From JACKJK01 sp046159835 (GTDB lineage: Bacteria > Pseudomonadota > Alphaproteobacteria > Rhizobiales > Tepidamorphaceae): DNA of 64,000 nucleotides. Both the position numbers and the translations under genes were made by a program. The notes beneath the pieces were generated by a model. That model was not told the origin of the DNA. It saw only the letters and a list, made by a program, of their open reading frames with translations, and ran no database searches. The stretch covers positions 62,001 through 126,000 of the forward strand of contig NZ_JBJXCY010000001.1 in the NCBI RefSeq assembly GCF_046159835.1, written 5' to 3'. This document shows positions 35,174 through 45,209 of the stretch, one piece after another; position 1 is the first letter of the stretch, and each line of letters opens with the position of its first letter.

Positions 35174-35191
35174 TATAAACATATCTTTATA
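35174..35191. promoter_or_regulatory. AT-rich palindrome upstream of ahcY, candidate SahR-type operator
   Basis: An 18-bp palindrome, tataaacatatctttata, with one mismatched pair, stands out in very GC-rich DNA between ptsH and ahcY. On the coding strand it reads tataaagatatgtttata. I recall ArsR-family SahR regulators of the methionine/SAH cycle binding AT-rich palindromes of this kind in alphaproteobacteria; that link is from memory. It would overlap or adjoin the ahcY promoter. Confidence 0.5.
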
Positions 35192-35210
35192 TAGATCGGA
35201 ACGCGGCGCG

Positions 35211-35537
35211 TCAGCCCTTCGGCGGAAGATCCTCGATTTCGCCAAATCCCTGCTCGATCAGTTCGATCAGGCTTTGCAGGGCGGTGCCGGCTTCCTCGCC
35301 GCTCGCCGCGACCTCGACTTCGCAGCCCTTGGCGGCCGCGAGCATCATCAGGCCCATGATCGACGTGCCGCCGACAACGGCCCCTTCGCGCCGCACGGCG
35401 ACCTCCGCATCGAACTGCTCGGCCATGCGCACGAACTTGGCGGACGCGCGCGCATGAAGGCCTTTGTCGTTGCAGATGGTGGCAGACTGCGAAACGGCCT
35501 GAGGGTCCTCGAAGACCTTTTCGGCGTCCTCGCTCAA
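35211..35537 (-). CDS. ptsH: Phosphocarrier protein HPr (PTS)
   Basis: A 108-aa HPr of the nitrogen-type/alphaproteobacterial PTS. The phospho-histidine His28 lies in NDKGLHARASAKFV, and the regulatory serine region GGTSIMGLMMLAA is the target of HPr kinase. The only plausible start is TTG 35537, one base beyond the EIIA stop codon, so it depends on translational coupling; ATG starts are absent before the active site. No sugar EIIB/EIIC is nearby. It acts with EIIA and HprK to sense PEP and energy status. Confidence 0.93.
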   Translation of the reverse strand: MSEDAEKVFEDPQAVSQSATICNDKGLHARASAKFVRMAEQFDAEVAVRREGAVVGGTSIMGLMMLAAAKGCEVEVAASGEEAGTALQSLIELIEQGFGEIEDLPPKG

Positions 35538-35538
35538 G

Positions 35539-35940
35539 CTACTTGCCTGACAGGATTTCGCTGGCGACGCTGATGTACTTGCGCCCGGCTTCGCTTGCGG
35601 CGCGCACCGCGTCGTTGAGGTTCATGTCGGAGCGAACGCTGACAAGCTTCACCAGCATCGGCAGGTTGACGCCGGCCAGCACCTCCACCGGCGCGCTCTC
35701 CATGATCGAGATGGCGAGGTTGGAGGGCGTGCCGCCGAACATGTCGGTGAGCACGACGACGCCGTCGCCGTCATTGACCTTGGAAATCGCATCGAGGATT
35801 TCGCTGCGCCGCTGCTCCACGTCGTCATCCGGTCCGATGGAGATCGTCTCGAACGCATCCTGCGGGCCGACGATGTGTTCGACCGCGGCCCGGAATTCGC
35901 GCGCCAGCAGCCCGTGGGTAACGACGACGAGACCAATCAT
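35539..35940 (-). CDS. PTS EIIA component, mannose-family (regulatory)
   Basis: A 133-aa EIIA of the mannose/sorbose class with phospho-histidine His9 in MIGLVVVTHG and the characteristic VLTDMFGGTPSN loop. ATG 35940 aligns with the family N-terminus; an in-frame ATG at 35970 adds ten residues without a ribosome site. It is the terminal acceptor of a truncated phosphorelay (EI, HPr, EIIA-Man) that lacks sugar permeases, which in alphaproteobacteria is regulatory. It is clustered with hprK and the ChvG/ChvI genes. Confidence 0.93.
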   Translation of the reverse strand: MIGLVVVTHGLLAREFRAAVEHIVGPQDAFETISIGPDDDVEQRRSEILDAISKVNDGDGVVVLTDMFGGTPSNLAISIMESAPVEVLAGVNLPMLVKLVSVRSDMNLNDAVRAASEAGRKYISVASEILSGK

Positions 35941-36080
35941 TTCAACAATTGCACTCTTTTGCTGCGCCATGTCGCCAGGGGCGGAAGCCGGCGGCGGATC
36001 GGTTGAGTTCGTGACCGTGCACTTGAACAGCAAGAAACCGAAACTTCAAGCGCGCGGACCCGGCGAGACACCTTGGCGCG

Positions 36081-36557
36081 TCAGACATCCACAGCCAGTA
36101 CGATTCCAGCCGTCGATCGGGTCAGTGCGATGCGCACCCGTTCCGCCTGCATCGAAGCGCTGTCCCCGGCACGCAGCAGCACGCGGGGGACCGTGATCCC
36201 TTCAATGCTCGTGACGGCTTGATCGTCTTCCGGCAAGCGCGGGCTTTCTTCCGGCTGAACGAAATCGACGACGAGTGAAATGCGCGCAGCGGGCAGGGCG
36301 CTGAGCTGCCCGACACCAAGCCCGCGAACCTCCACCAGTCCGGCCGTCGGCGGGGGTGCGGTGGCAAGCAGCACGCCGTTGCAAACACTCAGCACGGTGC
36401 GGTCGTCGCTGACGAGCCGGGCCTGTGTCGTGTCGGTTGATGTCGCGATGAGCGCCAGCGCCAGCGCGGTCTTGCCGCTGCCCGATGGCCCGCGAATGAG
36501 GACACCCTCGGTCGCGATCACGACGCAGCAGGCATGGATCGTCGCCTGGTCGTTCAC
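36081..36557 (-). CDS. hprK: HPr kinase/phosphorylase, short alphaproteobacterial form
   Basis: A 158-aa protein consisting only of the catalytic C-terminal domain. P-loop GPSGSGKTALAL starts near residue 23, followed by LVSDDRT and a LPAARISLVVDF segment; the N-terminal domain of firmicute HprK is absent, as usual in this class. GTG 36557 overlaps the chvG stop by 4 bases. It would phosphorylate HPr on its regulatory serine and thereby connect PTS state with the co-transcribed two-component system. Confidence 0.92.
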   Translation of the reverse strand: MNDQATIHACCVVIATEGVLIRGPSGSGKTALALALIATSTDTTQARLVSDDRTVLSVCNGVLLATAPPPTAGLVEVRGLGVGQLSALPAARISLVVDFVQPEESPRLPEDDQAVTSIEGITVPRVLLRAGDSASMQAERVRIALTRSTAGIVLAVDV

Positions 36558-38329
36558 GCGCGCGGCAGCCGGACCACGAAGCGCGCACCAGCCCGCTCGC
36601 CGTCCGCGTCGAAGCGGTTCTCGGCGTGCAGCGTTCCGCCGTGGCCTTCCACAATCTGGCGCGAGATGGAGAGGCCGAGCCCGGAATTCTGGCCAAACGG
36701 CGAGTCCTCGCCACGGTCGGTGTAGAAGCGCTCGAAGATGCGCTCGAGATTTTCGGTCGGAATGCCCGGCCCGGTATCGTCAACGCGCAGTTCGATCCAG
36801 CGCTTGTCGGATGCCGTCGAGATGCGGATCGGCTCATTGGGGTCGCTGAATGACTTCGCGTTGTCGATGAGGTTGTGGAAGACCTGCCCCAGCCGGCTGT
36901 CATGCCCGAGGATCACCAGCGGCCGGTCCTGGTCGCGAATGTCGAACTCGATCATGGAATGCTCGTCGGCGCGCATCTCGTTGCTCATGGACACGACCGC
37001 GTGCAGAAGCGATTCCACGTCGAGCGGGCGTGCATCGGCCTTGGCAAGCTCGGAGTCCAGCCGCGAGGCATCGGAGATGTCGCTGATGAGCCGGTCGAGA
37101 CGACCGACATCGTGCTTGACGATTTCAAGCAACCGCTTGCGGTCTTCCGGCTTCTTGGCAAGCGGCAGCGTCTCCACTGCGCTGCGCAGCGACGTCAGCG
37201 GGTTCTTGATCTCGTGCGCCACGTCGGCGGCAAACCGCTCGATGGCTTCCATGCGCATGTAGAGCGCGTTGGTCATGTCGCGCAGCGCGCCGGACAGGTG
37301 GCCGATCTCGTCCTGGCGGACGGTGAAATCCGGAATCTCCGTTCGCGACTTCACGCCGACGCGCACCCGTTCCGCAGCCGCTGCCAGCCGGCGCACCGGG
37401 CCGGCGATGGTCTGCGCCAGCAGGATCGACAGCACCAGCGCGACGCCGGCGGCGATCATGAAAATCTTCACGATGGCAAGCCGCTCGGCATGGACGATCG
37501 CATCGATGTCGCCGCCCTGCGTGGACAGCAGCAGCGCGCCATGCACCGCGCGGAAGCGCTGCACAGGCACCGCGACCGAGACGATCAGCGCCCCGTCGGC
37601 GTTCACCCGGACGATGCTCTCCGAGGTGCCGCTCAAGGCCGCCGCGACTTCCGGATACTGCATCCCCTCCATGGGGCCGAGTTCCTCGTAGACCGGCAGG
37701 TCCGCGCGCTGCAGCCAACGCCGCACCTTGGCGCTGAACCAGCCATACCAGCCGTCGGCCTCGGTCTGCGGCGGCGGCAGGTCGAAACGCAGGATCTGCC
37801 CGCGCGAGTAAAGATGCCGGGAGTCGAGGATCAGGATGCCTTCGCGGTCATAGATCCGCGCCCGCGTCTTGGTCGGCGAGATCAGCCTTCGCAGGATCGG
37901 CGCGACGTCTTCCGGGTTGATCGGGAAGTCGAGCGAATCCGGTTCACTCGGCACGAGGCTCTCGCCGGCTTCCAGTTCCAGCAGCCGTTCCGGGTCGAGC
38001 ACGATGGAATCGGTGCTGACCGTCGCCGAGGAGGCAATTGCCGCACCGATGATCTCGCCCTGGATGAGCAGGCTCTCGACGCGCGCCTCGATCAGGCCTT
38101 CGCGGAACTGGTTGAGGTAGAGAATGCCCCACACCAGCGCCAGCATGGCGGCGAGGTTGAGGAAAACGATGCGGCGGGTGAGGCTGGAGGAGACGATATG
38201 GCCGAGGCCGCGCAGCGGCCGAAGCAGCCGCGCAGCCTTGTTTGCGCGCTTTTCGGACGTGCCGGATTTCGTCTCCGGCTTGTCCGGCGCGGCCCGAGTC
38301 GGCCAGCGCGTGTCAGTCTCTATCGCCAT
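36554..38329 (-). CDS. chvG: Sensor histidine kinase ChvG (ExoS)
   Basis: A 591-aa membrane sensor. Transmembrane helices near 54-72 and 290-309 bracket a periplasmic domain of about 215 residues; HAMP follows, then HisKA with His372 in AADVAHEIKNPLTSL and an HATPase domain (Asn in HNLIDNAKSF, DDTGPGIP, NSGLGLSISRQI). It responds to acid and envelope stress and works with ChvI. The order chvI-chvG-hprK-EIIA-ptsH is the classic Hyphomicrobiales arrangement. It overlaps hprK by 4 bases and follows chvI by 26 bases. Confidence 0.95.
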   Translation of the reverse strand: MAIETDTRWPTRAAPDKPETKSGTSEKRANKAARLLRPLRGLGHIVSSSLTRRIVFLNLAAMLALVWGILYLNQFREGLIEARVESLLIQGEIIGAAIASSATVSTDSIVLDPERLLELEAGESLVPSEPDSLDFPINPEDVAPILRRLISPTKTRARIYDREGILILDSRHLYSRGQILRFDLPPPQTEADGWYGWFSAKVRRWLQRADLPVYEELGPMEGMQYPEVAAALSGTSESIVRVNADGALIVSVAVPVQRFRAVHGALLLSTQGGDIDAIVHAERLAIVKIFMIAAGVALVLSILLAQTIAGPVRRLAAAAERVRVGVKSRTEIPDFTVRQDEIGHLSGALRDMTNALYMRMEAIERFAADVAHEIKNPLTSLRSAVETLPLAKKPEDRKRLLEIVKHDVGRLDRLISDISDASRLDSELAKADARPLDVESLLHAVVSMSNEMRADEHSMIEFDIRDQDRPLVILGHDSRLGQVFHNLIDNAKSFSDPNEPIRISTASDKRWIELRVDDTGPGIPTENLERIFERFYTDRGEDSPFGQNSGLGLSISRQIVEGHGGTLHAENRFDADGERAGARFVVRLPRA

Positions 38330-38355
38330 GCAGTCTCGCGGGTTGCGGCAGGAGG

Positions 38356-39054
38356 TCAGGCCTCCTTGAACCGGTATCCTACCCCATAAAGCGTCTCGAT
38401 CATGTCGAACGTCCCGTCGACGGCGCGGAACTTCTTGCGCAGGCGCTTGATGTGGCTGTCGATGGTGCGGTCATCCACGTAGACCTGGTCATCATAGGCT
38501 GCATCCATCAGCGCATTGCGGCTCTTCACGACGCCGGGGCGCTGGGCCAGCGATTCAAGGATCAGGAACTCGGTGACGGTCAGCGTCACGTTCTTCCCGT
38601 CCCAGGTGCAGGTGTGGCGTTCCGGGTCCATCAGCAGCGAGCCGCGTTCCAGCACGCGGGCCGCATCGGTGCGCGGCGCGGCGCTGTCGCGCGGCTGGGC
38701 ACGGCGCAGCACGGCCTTCACGCGTTCCACCAGAAGGCGCTGAGAGAACGGTTTGCGGATGAAATCGTCCGCGCCCATCTTCAGGCCGAACAGCTCGTCG
38801 ATTTCCTCATCCTTGGAGGTGAGGAAGATCACCGGCAGTTCCGAGCTTTGCCGCAACCGTCGCAGCAGCTCCATCCCGTCCATGCGCGGCATCTTGATGT
38901 CGAACACGGCAAGGTCCGGCGGGCTGGACTTCAGCCCGTCCAGTGCGGAGGCGCCGTCGGCATAGGTCTGGACACGGTAACCTTCCGATTCCAGAGCAAT
39001 GGAAACGGAGGTCAGGATGTTGCGGTCGTCATCGACAAGGGCAATTGTGGGCAT
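38356..39054 (-). CDS. chvI: Response regulator ChvI
   Basis: A 232-aa OmpR/PhoB-type regulator. The receiver domain has acidic residues Asp8-Asp10, phospho-acceptor Asp52 in FDIKMPRMDG, the Thr in VIFLTSKDEE and the Lys in DDFIRKPF. The winged-helix DNA-binding domain ends the protein (DDRTIDSHIKRLRKKFRAVD). It is first in the chvIG-hprK-EIIA-ptsH run. Its promoter must lie in the 256-base gap to the divergent HugZ-like gene, where no decisive element is visible beyond a small gcagg/cctgc inverted repeat near 39158-39173. Confidence 0.95.
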   Translation of the reverse strand: MPTIALVDDDRNILTSVSIALESEGYRVQTYADGASALDGLKSSPPDLAVFDIKMPRMDGMELLRRLRQSSELPVIFLTSKDEEIDELFGLKMGADDFIRKPFSQRLLVERVKAVLRRAQPRDSAAPRTDAARVLERGSLLMDPERHTCTWDGKNVTLTVTEFLILESLAQRPGVVKSRNALMDAAYDDQVYVDDRTIDSHIKRLRKKFRAVDGTFDMIETLYGVGYRFKEA

Positions 39055-39310
39055 GGCGGTTTATGAATCTCTTCAAGGAATGTTCTTTTCACCCGTCCTG
39101 CGGAACGCCAGCTGTTGAGAGGCGGCCCGAAAGCGGGCAGGAGCGTTGTTACCTGAAGCAGGAATAAACCTGCCTGCCTGAATACCGCATGAACCAGCGC
39201 AATTCACCCTGCGCTGCGGCAGAATTATGACGCACGGTCACGCCCCGTCCCCCGTCGCGAACGGGAACGGGCCGAAATCTGAAACAACTGTACAAGGACG
39301 AAGGTAGCCC

Positions 39311-40081
39311 ATGACGGACGCACGGCAAGCCGGACAGCCCGCAGAACCCGAGTTTGATGCCTCCGCAGCCGCCCGCCACCTGCTGCGGGCAACGCTGGTC
39401 GGCACGCTCGCGACCCTGAGCCGCGACGGTGGTGCACCCTATGCCTCGATGTCCGCGGTCGCGCCGGATTTCGACGGATCGCCGATCCTGCTGCTGTCCA
39501 CCCTCGCCCGCCACACGGAAAACATCGCGGCCGACGCCCGTGTGTCATTGTTGCTGGATGCGCGCACCGACGATGACGGCAGCGCCGACCCGATGACGCG
39601 CCCGCGCGTGTCGTTGACGGGCACGATTGCCGCCACCGACGACGAGGCCGTTGCCGAGCGCTACCTGCGCCACCACCCGGATGCGCGCTTCTATTCCCGC
39701 TTCAAGGATTTCTCGTTCTACCGGGTGGCGATCGATGCGGGGCATCTCGTGGCGGGCTTCGGGCGCATCGTCGATCTCGAACCCGCTGACATGCTCGACG
39801 ACACGTCCGGGGCCGGTGACCTGGCTGAAGCCGAGGCCGGTGCCGTCGCCCACATGAACGAGGACCACGCCGACGCGCTGCAACTCTATGCGCAGGTTCT
39901 GGCGGGTGCGCAGGGCGACGGCTTCACCTGCGTTGCCAGCGACATGACCGGCCTGACGCTTCGCCGGGGAATGGCATTGGAGCGCATTTCCTATCCCCGA
40001 ACCGTCACCTCGCCGCAGGTGCTGCGCATGGTTCTCAAGAAGATGGCCGAGGACGCCCGTGCAAAAGTTAACGATTTATGA
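39311..40081 (+). CDS. HugZ-like pyridoxamine-phosphate-oxidase-fold protein with DUF2470
   Basis: A 256-aa protein: an N-terminal split-barrel flavin/heme-binding domain (ATLSRDGGAPYASMSAVAPD, ILLLSTLARHTENI) and a C-terminal DUF2470 (AVAHMNEDHADALQLYA) with a conserved His and Asp pair. HugZ proteins bind heme and help its utilisation or degradation, so a role in heme iron metabolism is likely. In Hyphomicrobiales this gene commonly lies between chvI and pckA. The stop is followed by a weak imperfect hairpin (40087-40107) without a T-tract. Confidence 0.85.
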   Translation: MTDARQAGQPAEPEFDASAAARHLLRATLVGTLATLSRDGGAPYASMSAVAPDFDGSPILLLSTLARHTENIAADARVSLLLDARTDDDGSADPMTRPRVSLTGTIAATDDEAVAERYLRHHPDARFYSRFKDFSFYRVAIDAGHLVAGFGRIVDLEPADMLDDTSGAGDLAEAEAGAVAHMNEDHADALQLYAQVLAGAQGDGFTCVASDMTGLTLRRGMALERISYPRTVTSPQVLRMVLKKMAEDARAKVNDL

Positions 40082-40250
40082 CGTTTCGGCATAACTGCTT
40101 ATTGCCGGAGATATGGATTTCGGCTTAGGGTCCGCGCCCTGAAAAGCCGGCCCGTTTCTTGGGTCCGGGAGGAATCCGCAAGGCCCGCAAACTCAAACAA
40201 TCGCGGCAAACGCCGCACGACGGGCAGTTCGACATCAGGGGAGATGTGGC

Positions 40251-41879
<1,629 letters not shown>

Positions 41880-41898
41880 AGGCAACCCGGTTTGTGAC

Positions 41899-43413
41899 AT
41901 GAGCGCGCGGTCGGCCAGGCCGCGTGCAAGCGTTGCGGCCGGACATGCGGCGACCGCTGGCGCAGCCCAGCAGATTCTGCTCGACGGCGGCAGCGCCGCC
42001 GACGCGGCCATCGCAGCCTTGTGGATGGCGTGCGTCTGCGAGCCCGTGCTGGCGTCTCCTGGCGGTGGCGGATTCGCCACCGTCATGGGCCGTGGCCGGG
42101 CCGAAATTCTCGATTTCTTCGTCGATGCGCCGGGCAGGAAGCAGCCCGAAGGGTCCATCGAATTCAGCGAAGTGCTCGCCGATTTCGGCACCACGACGCA
42201 GGCTTTCCATGTCGGGGCTGGTGCGAGCGCAGTTCCGGGTTTCGTGCCCGGTCTCTTCGCGCTGCACGAACGCTACGGCCGCACGCCCATGCGCGTGCTT
42301 GCCGAACCCGCCATCATCGCCGCGCGCGAAGGCGTGAAGGTTTCAGCCTTTCAGGCGAAGCTGTTCGCCGTCGTCTCGCCGATCCTGACATTCACGCCGC
42401 AAGCTGCCGCCCTGTTCGGCGCCGACGACGGCAAGACATTCGCTGCCGGCGAGACCATGGCCAACCCGCAGCTTGCCGACACGCTCGATGCCCTGTCGCG
42501 CGAGGGCAGCAGGCTTGCGACCCACGGCGAGATCGCAGCCCTGATGGCTGAGCAGTCGGAGGCCTTCAACGGTCACCTGCGCCGCGCCGATCTGGAAAGC
42601 TTCAAGCCATGCTGGCGCGCGCCGGTGGAACTGCGTCTCGGGCCGCTGAAGGTCTGGACCAATCCGCCACCGGCACTCGGCGGCGCGCTGATCGCCGCCA
42701 TGGCGCGGGTGCTGTCGCGCGAAAGCGGCGGCTCCTTTGCAATGGCCGTCGCGCGCGCCATCGACGAGGTGGACCGCTTCTGGCGGCAGGCCCCGCAGGA
42801 CGCGGGCCGGTTGCTTGGCATGGCATCATCCCGCGGGCATGTGACCCAGCGCGGTACCACGCATGTGTCCGTTGCCGATGACCGCGGCGAGGCCGTCGCC
42901 GTCACCGTATCGAACGGCGAGGGCAACGGGCGCATCGTTCCCGGCTGCGGCTTCATGATCAACAACATGCTGGGCGAGGAAGACGTGAACCCGCGCGGCT
43001 TCCACGCGTGGGAGCCGGGCGAGCGGCTGTCTTCCATGATGGCGCCGAGCGTTGGGACGTGGCGCACCGGCGGAACGCTGGCTGTCGGTTCCGGCGGGTC
43101 GAACCGCATCCGCACGGCCATTCTGCAGGTGCTGGCGAATATTGGCTTGCGGGAGTTGCCGCTCGGCGATGCCGTTGCCGCCCCGCGCATGCACATCGAG
43201 CGCGGCTTCCTCGATTTCGAGGACATCCTGATCGAGCAGCTTTTCGAGGAAGAGGAGCGCGACGAACTCGTGCGCGCCTTCGAGGAGCATCGCGCATGGG
43301 CCGAACCGAGCCTCTATTTCGGCGGAGTGCATGCTGCCGCCTGCCTGCCGAGCGGGCAAATCGATGCGGCGGGCGATGCACGGCGCGAGGGCGCAGGGCT
43401 TACGGTCGGCTAG
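41899..43413 (+). CDS. Gamma-glutamyltransferase family protein
   Basis: A 504-aa Ntn-hydrolase of the gamma-glutamyltranspeptidase family. It has the early GGSAADAAIAALWMACVCEP region and, in mid-protein, the autocleavage/nucleophile motif RGTTHVSVAD (catalytic Thr), then LSSMMAPSV and a GSGGSNRIRTAI tail motif. No signal peptide is evident from ATG 41899, unlike periplasmic GGTs. It therefore looks like a cytosolic GGT-like hydrolase; the substrate could be a gamma-glutamyl compound other than glutathione. It lies 19 bases after pckA and may be co-transcribed. Confidence 0.88.
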   Translation: MSARSARPRASVAAGHAATAGAAQQILLDGGSAADAAIAALWMACVCEPVLASPGGGGFATVMGRGRAEILDFFVDAPGRKQPEGSIEFSEVLADFGTTTQAFHVGAGASAVPGFVPGLFALHERYGRTPMRVLAEPAIIAAREGVKVSAFQAKLFAVVSPILTFTPQAAALFGADDGKTFAAGETMANPQLADTLDALSREGSRLATHGEIAALMAEQSEAFNGHLRRADLESFKPCWRAPVELRLGPLKVWTNPPPALGGALIAAMARVLSRESGGSFAMAVARAIDEVDRFWRQAPQDAGRLLGMASSRGHVTQRGTTHVSVADDRGEAVAVTVSNGEGNGRIVPGCGFMINNMLGEEDVNPRGFHAWEPGERLSSMMAPSVGTWRTGGTLAVGSGGSNRIRTAILQVLANIGLRELPLGDAVAAPRMHIERGFLDFEDILIEQLFEEEERDELVRAFEEHRAWAEPSLYFGGVHAAACLPSGQIDAAGDARREGAGLTVG

Positions 43414-43441
43414 GCCAGGAATTTCGGCTGGAGGTTGCTGG

Positions 43442-45094
43442 TCACTGGTGCGCGAGTTCCGCGATGGCGCGAATGGTTGCCGGACCGAAATTCCCGTCCA
43501 CCGAACTCTTGTAGACGCCGCTGTCGGTCATCATCTGCTGCAGCGCCTCGCGCATGTCCGGCGGCCATTGCGTGTGGTTGCGCGTCATCTGTGCGCGCGC
43601 CGTCTCGCTGTTGGCCTTCAGCGACAGAAACATGTAGCGCGCCGCCTGTTGCGGGTTGCGGTCCGCCCCGCGCCCGAAAGCGTGTGCATAAGCCAGCGAA
43701 TAGTAGCTGTCGGTCATGCCGGCCTCTGCCGCGCGCCGCATCCACGAGACTCCCTCGCGCTGGTCGGCCTGCACGCCGCGCCCGTTGAGATACGACGCGC
43801 CGACCTCGTAGAGCGCACGAGCGTCACCCGCCATCGCTGCCAACCGGAAATGCGACAGCGCGGTCGACGGGTTTTTCTCCACCACCCGCCCGTCCCGGTG
43901 GAACGTGCCGATGGTGTAATGCGCCGTCGGCGCACCGGCGCTCACCGCCTTGTTGAGCCAGTCAAGCGCATCGGCATCGACCTCAGCGCCGCCGTTCTGC
44001 GCGGACAGCGTTTCGCCGAGCCGCTGCATCCCGATGGGGCTGCCAAGCGCCGCCGCCTTGTGGAACAGGGTCTTGGCCTCGGACTCGTCCCGCGCGGTGG
44101 CGATCCCGCGCATGGTCAGTTCGCCAAGCATGGCGATGGAGAACGGGTCCTGTCGCGCGGCGGCGGCTTCCACCAGCGCGAAACCCTTCGCCGCGTCCCG
44201 GTCGGTGCCCTCACCGGCGATCAGCATGAGGCCCAGCTGCGCCTGCGCCGGGACGTGGCCGTTGGCGGCGGCCTGGCCGAATTGCAGGGCCGCACTCTCG
44301 TACTTGTTCTGCCGGTAGAGCGCGCGCCCTAGCTGGAAGCGCAGACGGCCTTCTGTGGGCGCGGCCTTCACCGCCTGCGTGCACACGAGCGCCGCCGCAT
44401 CGGCGTCCATCACCGTCTGCCAGATTCCATCTGCGGTGCGGCCAGCATCGTTGGGGCTCGCCGCCAGCCGGTCGCAGGCGGCAATTGCCTCTTCCGCCGA
44501 GATGGCCGGCGCGACTTCCGCGTTGGGACCGGACGGCACCTCGTAGTCGGTGTAGCCCTCTTCCATCGGCGCGAACTTCACCGAGCCGGTCACCATGCTG
44601 TCGTCGGCTTCGGCTATCTGTTCCGGTGGATCGTCGCGGGCGGCGCGTTCGCGCATGTCGGCAATGATGGAAGCCTGCCGGTCGCTCAGAGGGGCATCGT
44701 CGGCAAGTCCGTCGATCAGCACGCTCAGGTCAACGATGGACAGCCCGCCGACGTGCCGTCCGTTGCGAAGCTGCACGGCGATGTCGCTGGCGGGATGCTG
44801 TTCGACGATGTCGATGAGGGTGTCGAGCGCGGCGCGCAGCCCGGACAGCCGCTCCGGCCCGCGCTGCGCGATGGCCGTGTCGGCAAGTTGCCGCGCGCGC
44901 TCGATCATGTTGGCCGGCGCGCTTTCGCGCGAAATCGCCTTTGCGCGCTCCGTCATGCGCGGCGCGGGGATCTTTTGCTGGGCGAAAGTTGCCGGAGCGC
45001 CGGCCGCCAGCATTGCAGCCAGCAGGGCGCAAACCGCCGCGCTGTCGCGCAGCCGCGTCACAAGTCGCGGAAAACGGCCAGAATCCAGCACCAC
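43442..45094 (-). CDS. Secreted Sel1-repeat protein with C-terminal peptidoglycan-binding-like domain
   Basis: A 550-aa protein. The hydrophobic N-terminus (AAVCALLAAMLAAGAPATFA-QQ) is a signal peptide. The middle and second half contain Sel1-like repeats (AQLGLMLIAGEG, AMLGELTMRGIA, YEVGASYLNGRGVQAD, YSLAYAHAFGRG). The end (GVYKSSVDGNFGPATIRAI) matches a peptidoglycan-binding type 1 fold. GTG 45094 is chosen because AGGAGG (45102-45107) is 7 bases upstream and the signal peptide starts there. Its layout resembles the periplasmic half of PodJ. ExoR, a shorter Sel1 protein, inhibits ChvG in rhizobia; a similar role is only a guess. Confidence 0.82.
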   Translation of the reverse strand: MVLDSGRFPRLVTRLRDSAAVCALLAAMLAAGAPATFAQQKIPAPRMTERAKAISRESAPANMIERARQLADTAIAQRGPERLSGLRAALDTLIDIVEQHPASDIAVQLRNGRHVGGLSIVDLSVLIDGLADDAPLSDRQASIIADMRERAARDDPPEQIAEADDSMVTGSVKFAPMEEGYTDYEVPSGPNAEVAPAISAEEAIAACDRLAASPNDAGRTADGIWQTVMDADAAALVCTQAVKAAPTEGRLRFQLGRALYRQNKYESAALQFGQAAANGHVPAQAQLGLMLIAGEGTDRDAAKGFALVEAAAARQDPFSIAMLGELTMRGIATARDESEAKTLFHKAAALGSPIGMQRLGETLSAQNGGAEVDADALDWLNKAVSAGAPTAHYTIGTFHRDGRVVEKNPSTALSHFRLAAMAGDARALYEVGASYLNGRGVQADQREGVSWMRRAAEAGMTDSYYSLAYAHAFGRGADRNPQQAARYMFLSLKANSETARAQMTRNHTQWPPDMREALQQMMTDSGVYKSSVDGNFGPATIRAIAELAHQ

Positions 45095-45209
45095 CGATTC
45101 GCCTCCTCGGGCTTCAGGATGGGTGCGGGTGGCTGGGCCGTCAATTCCCGCGCGCCTGCGCGCATCCGGCATCTTCCCGCCCCGCGAAACCGGTGCTATC
45201 TAGCGCGCC

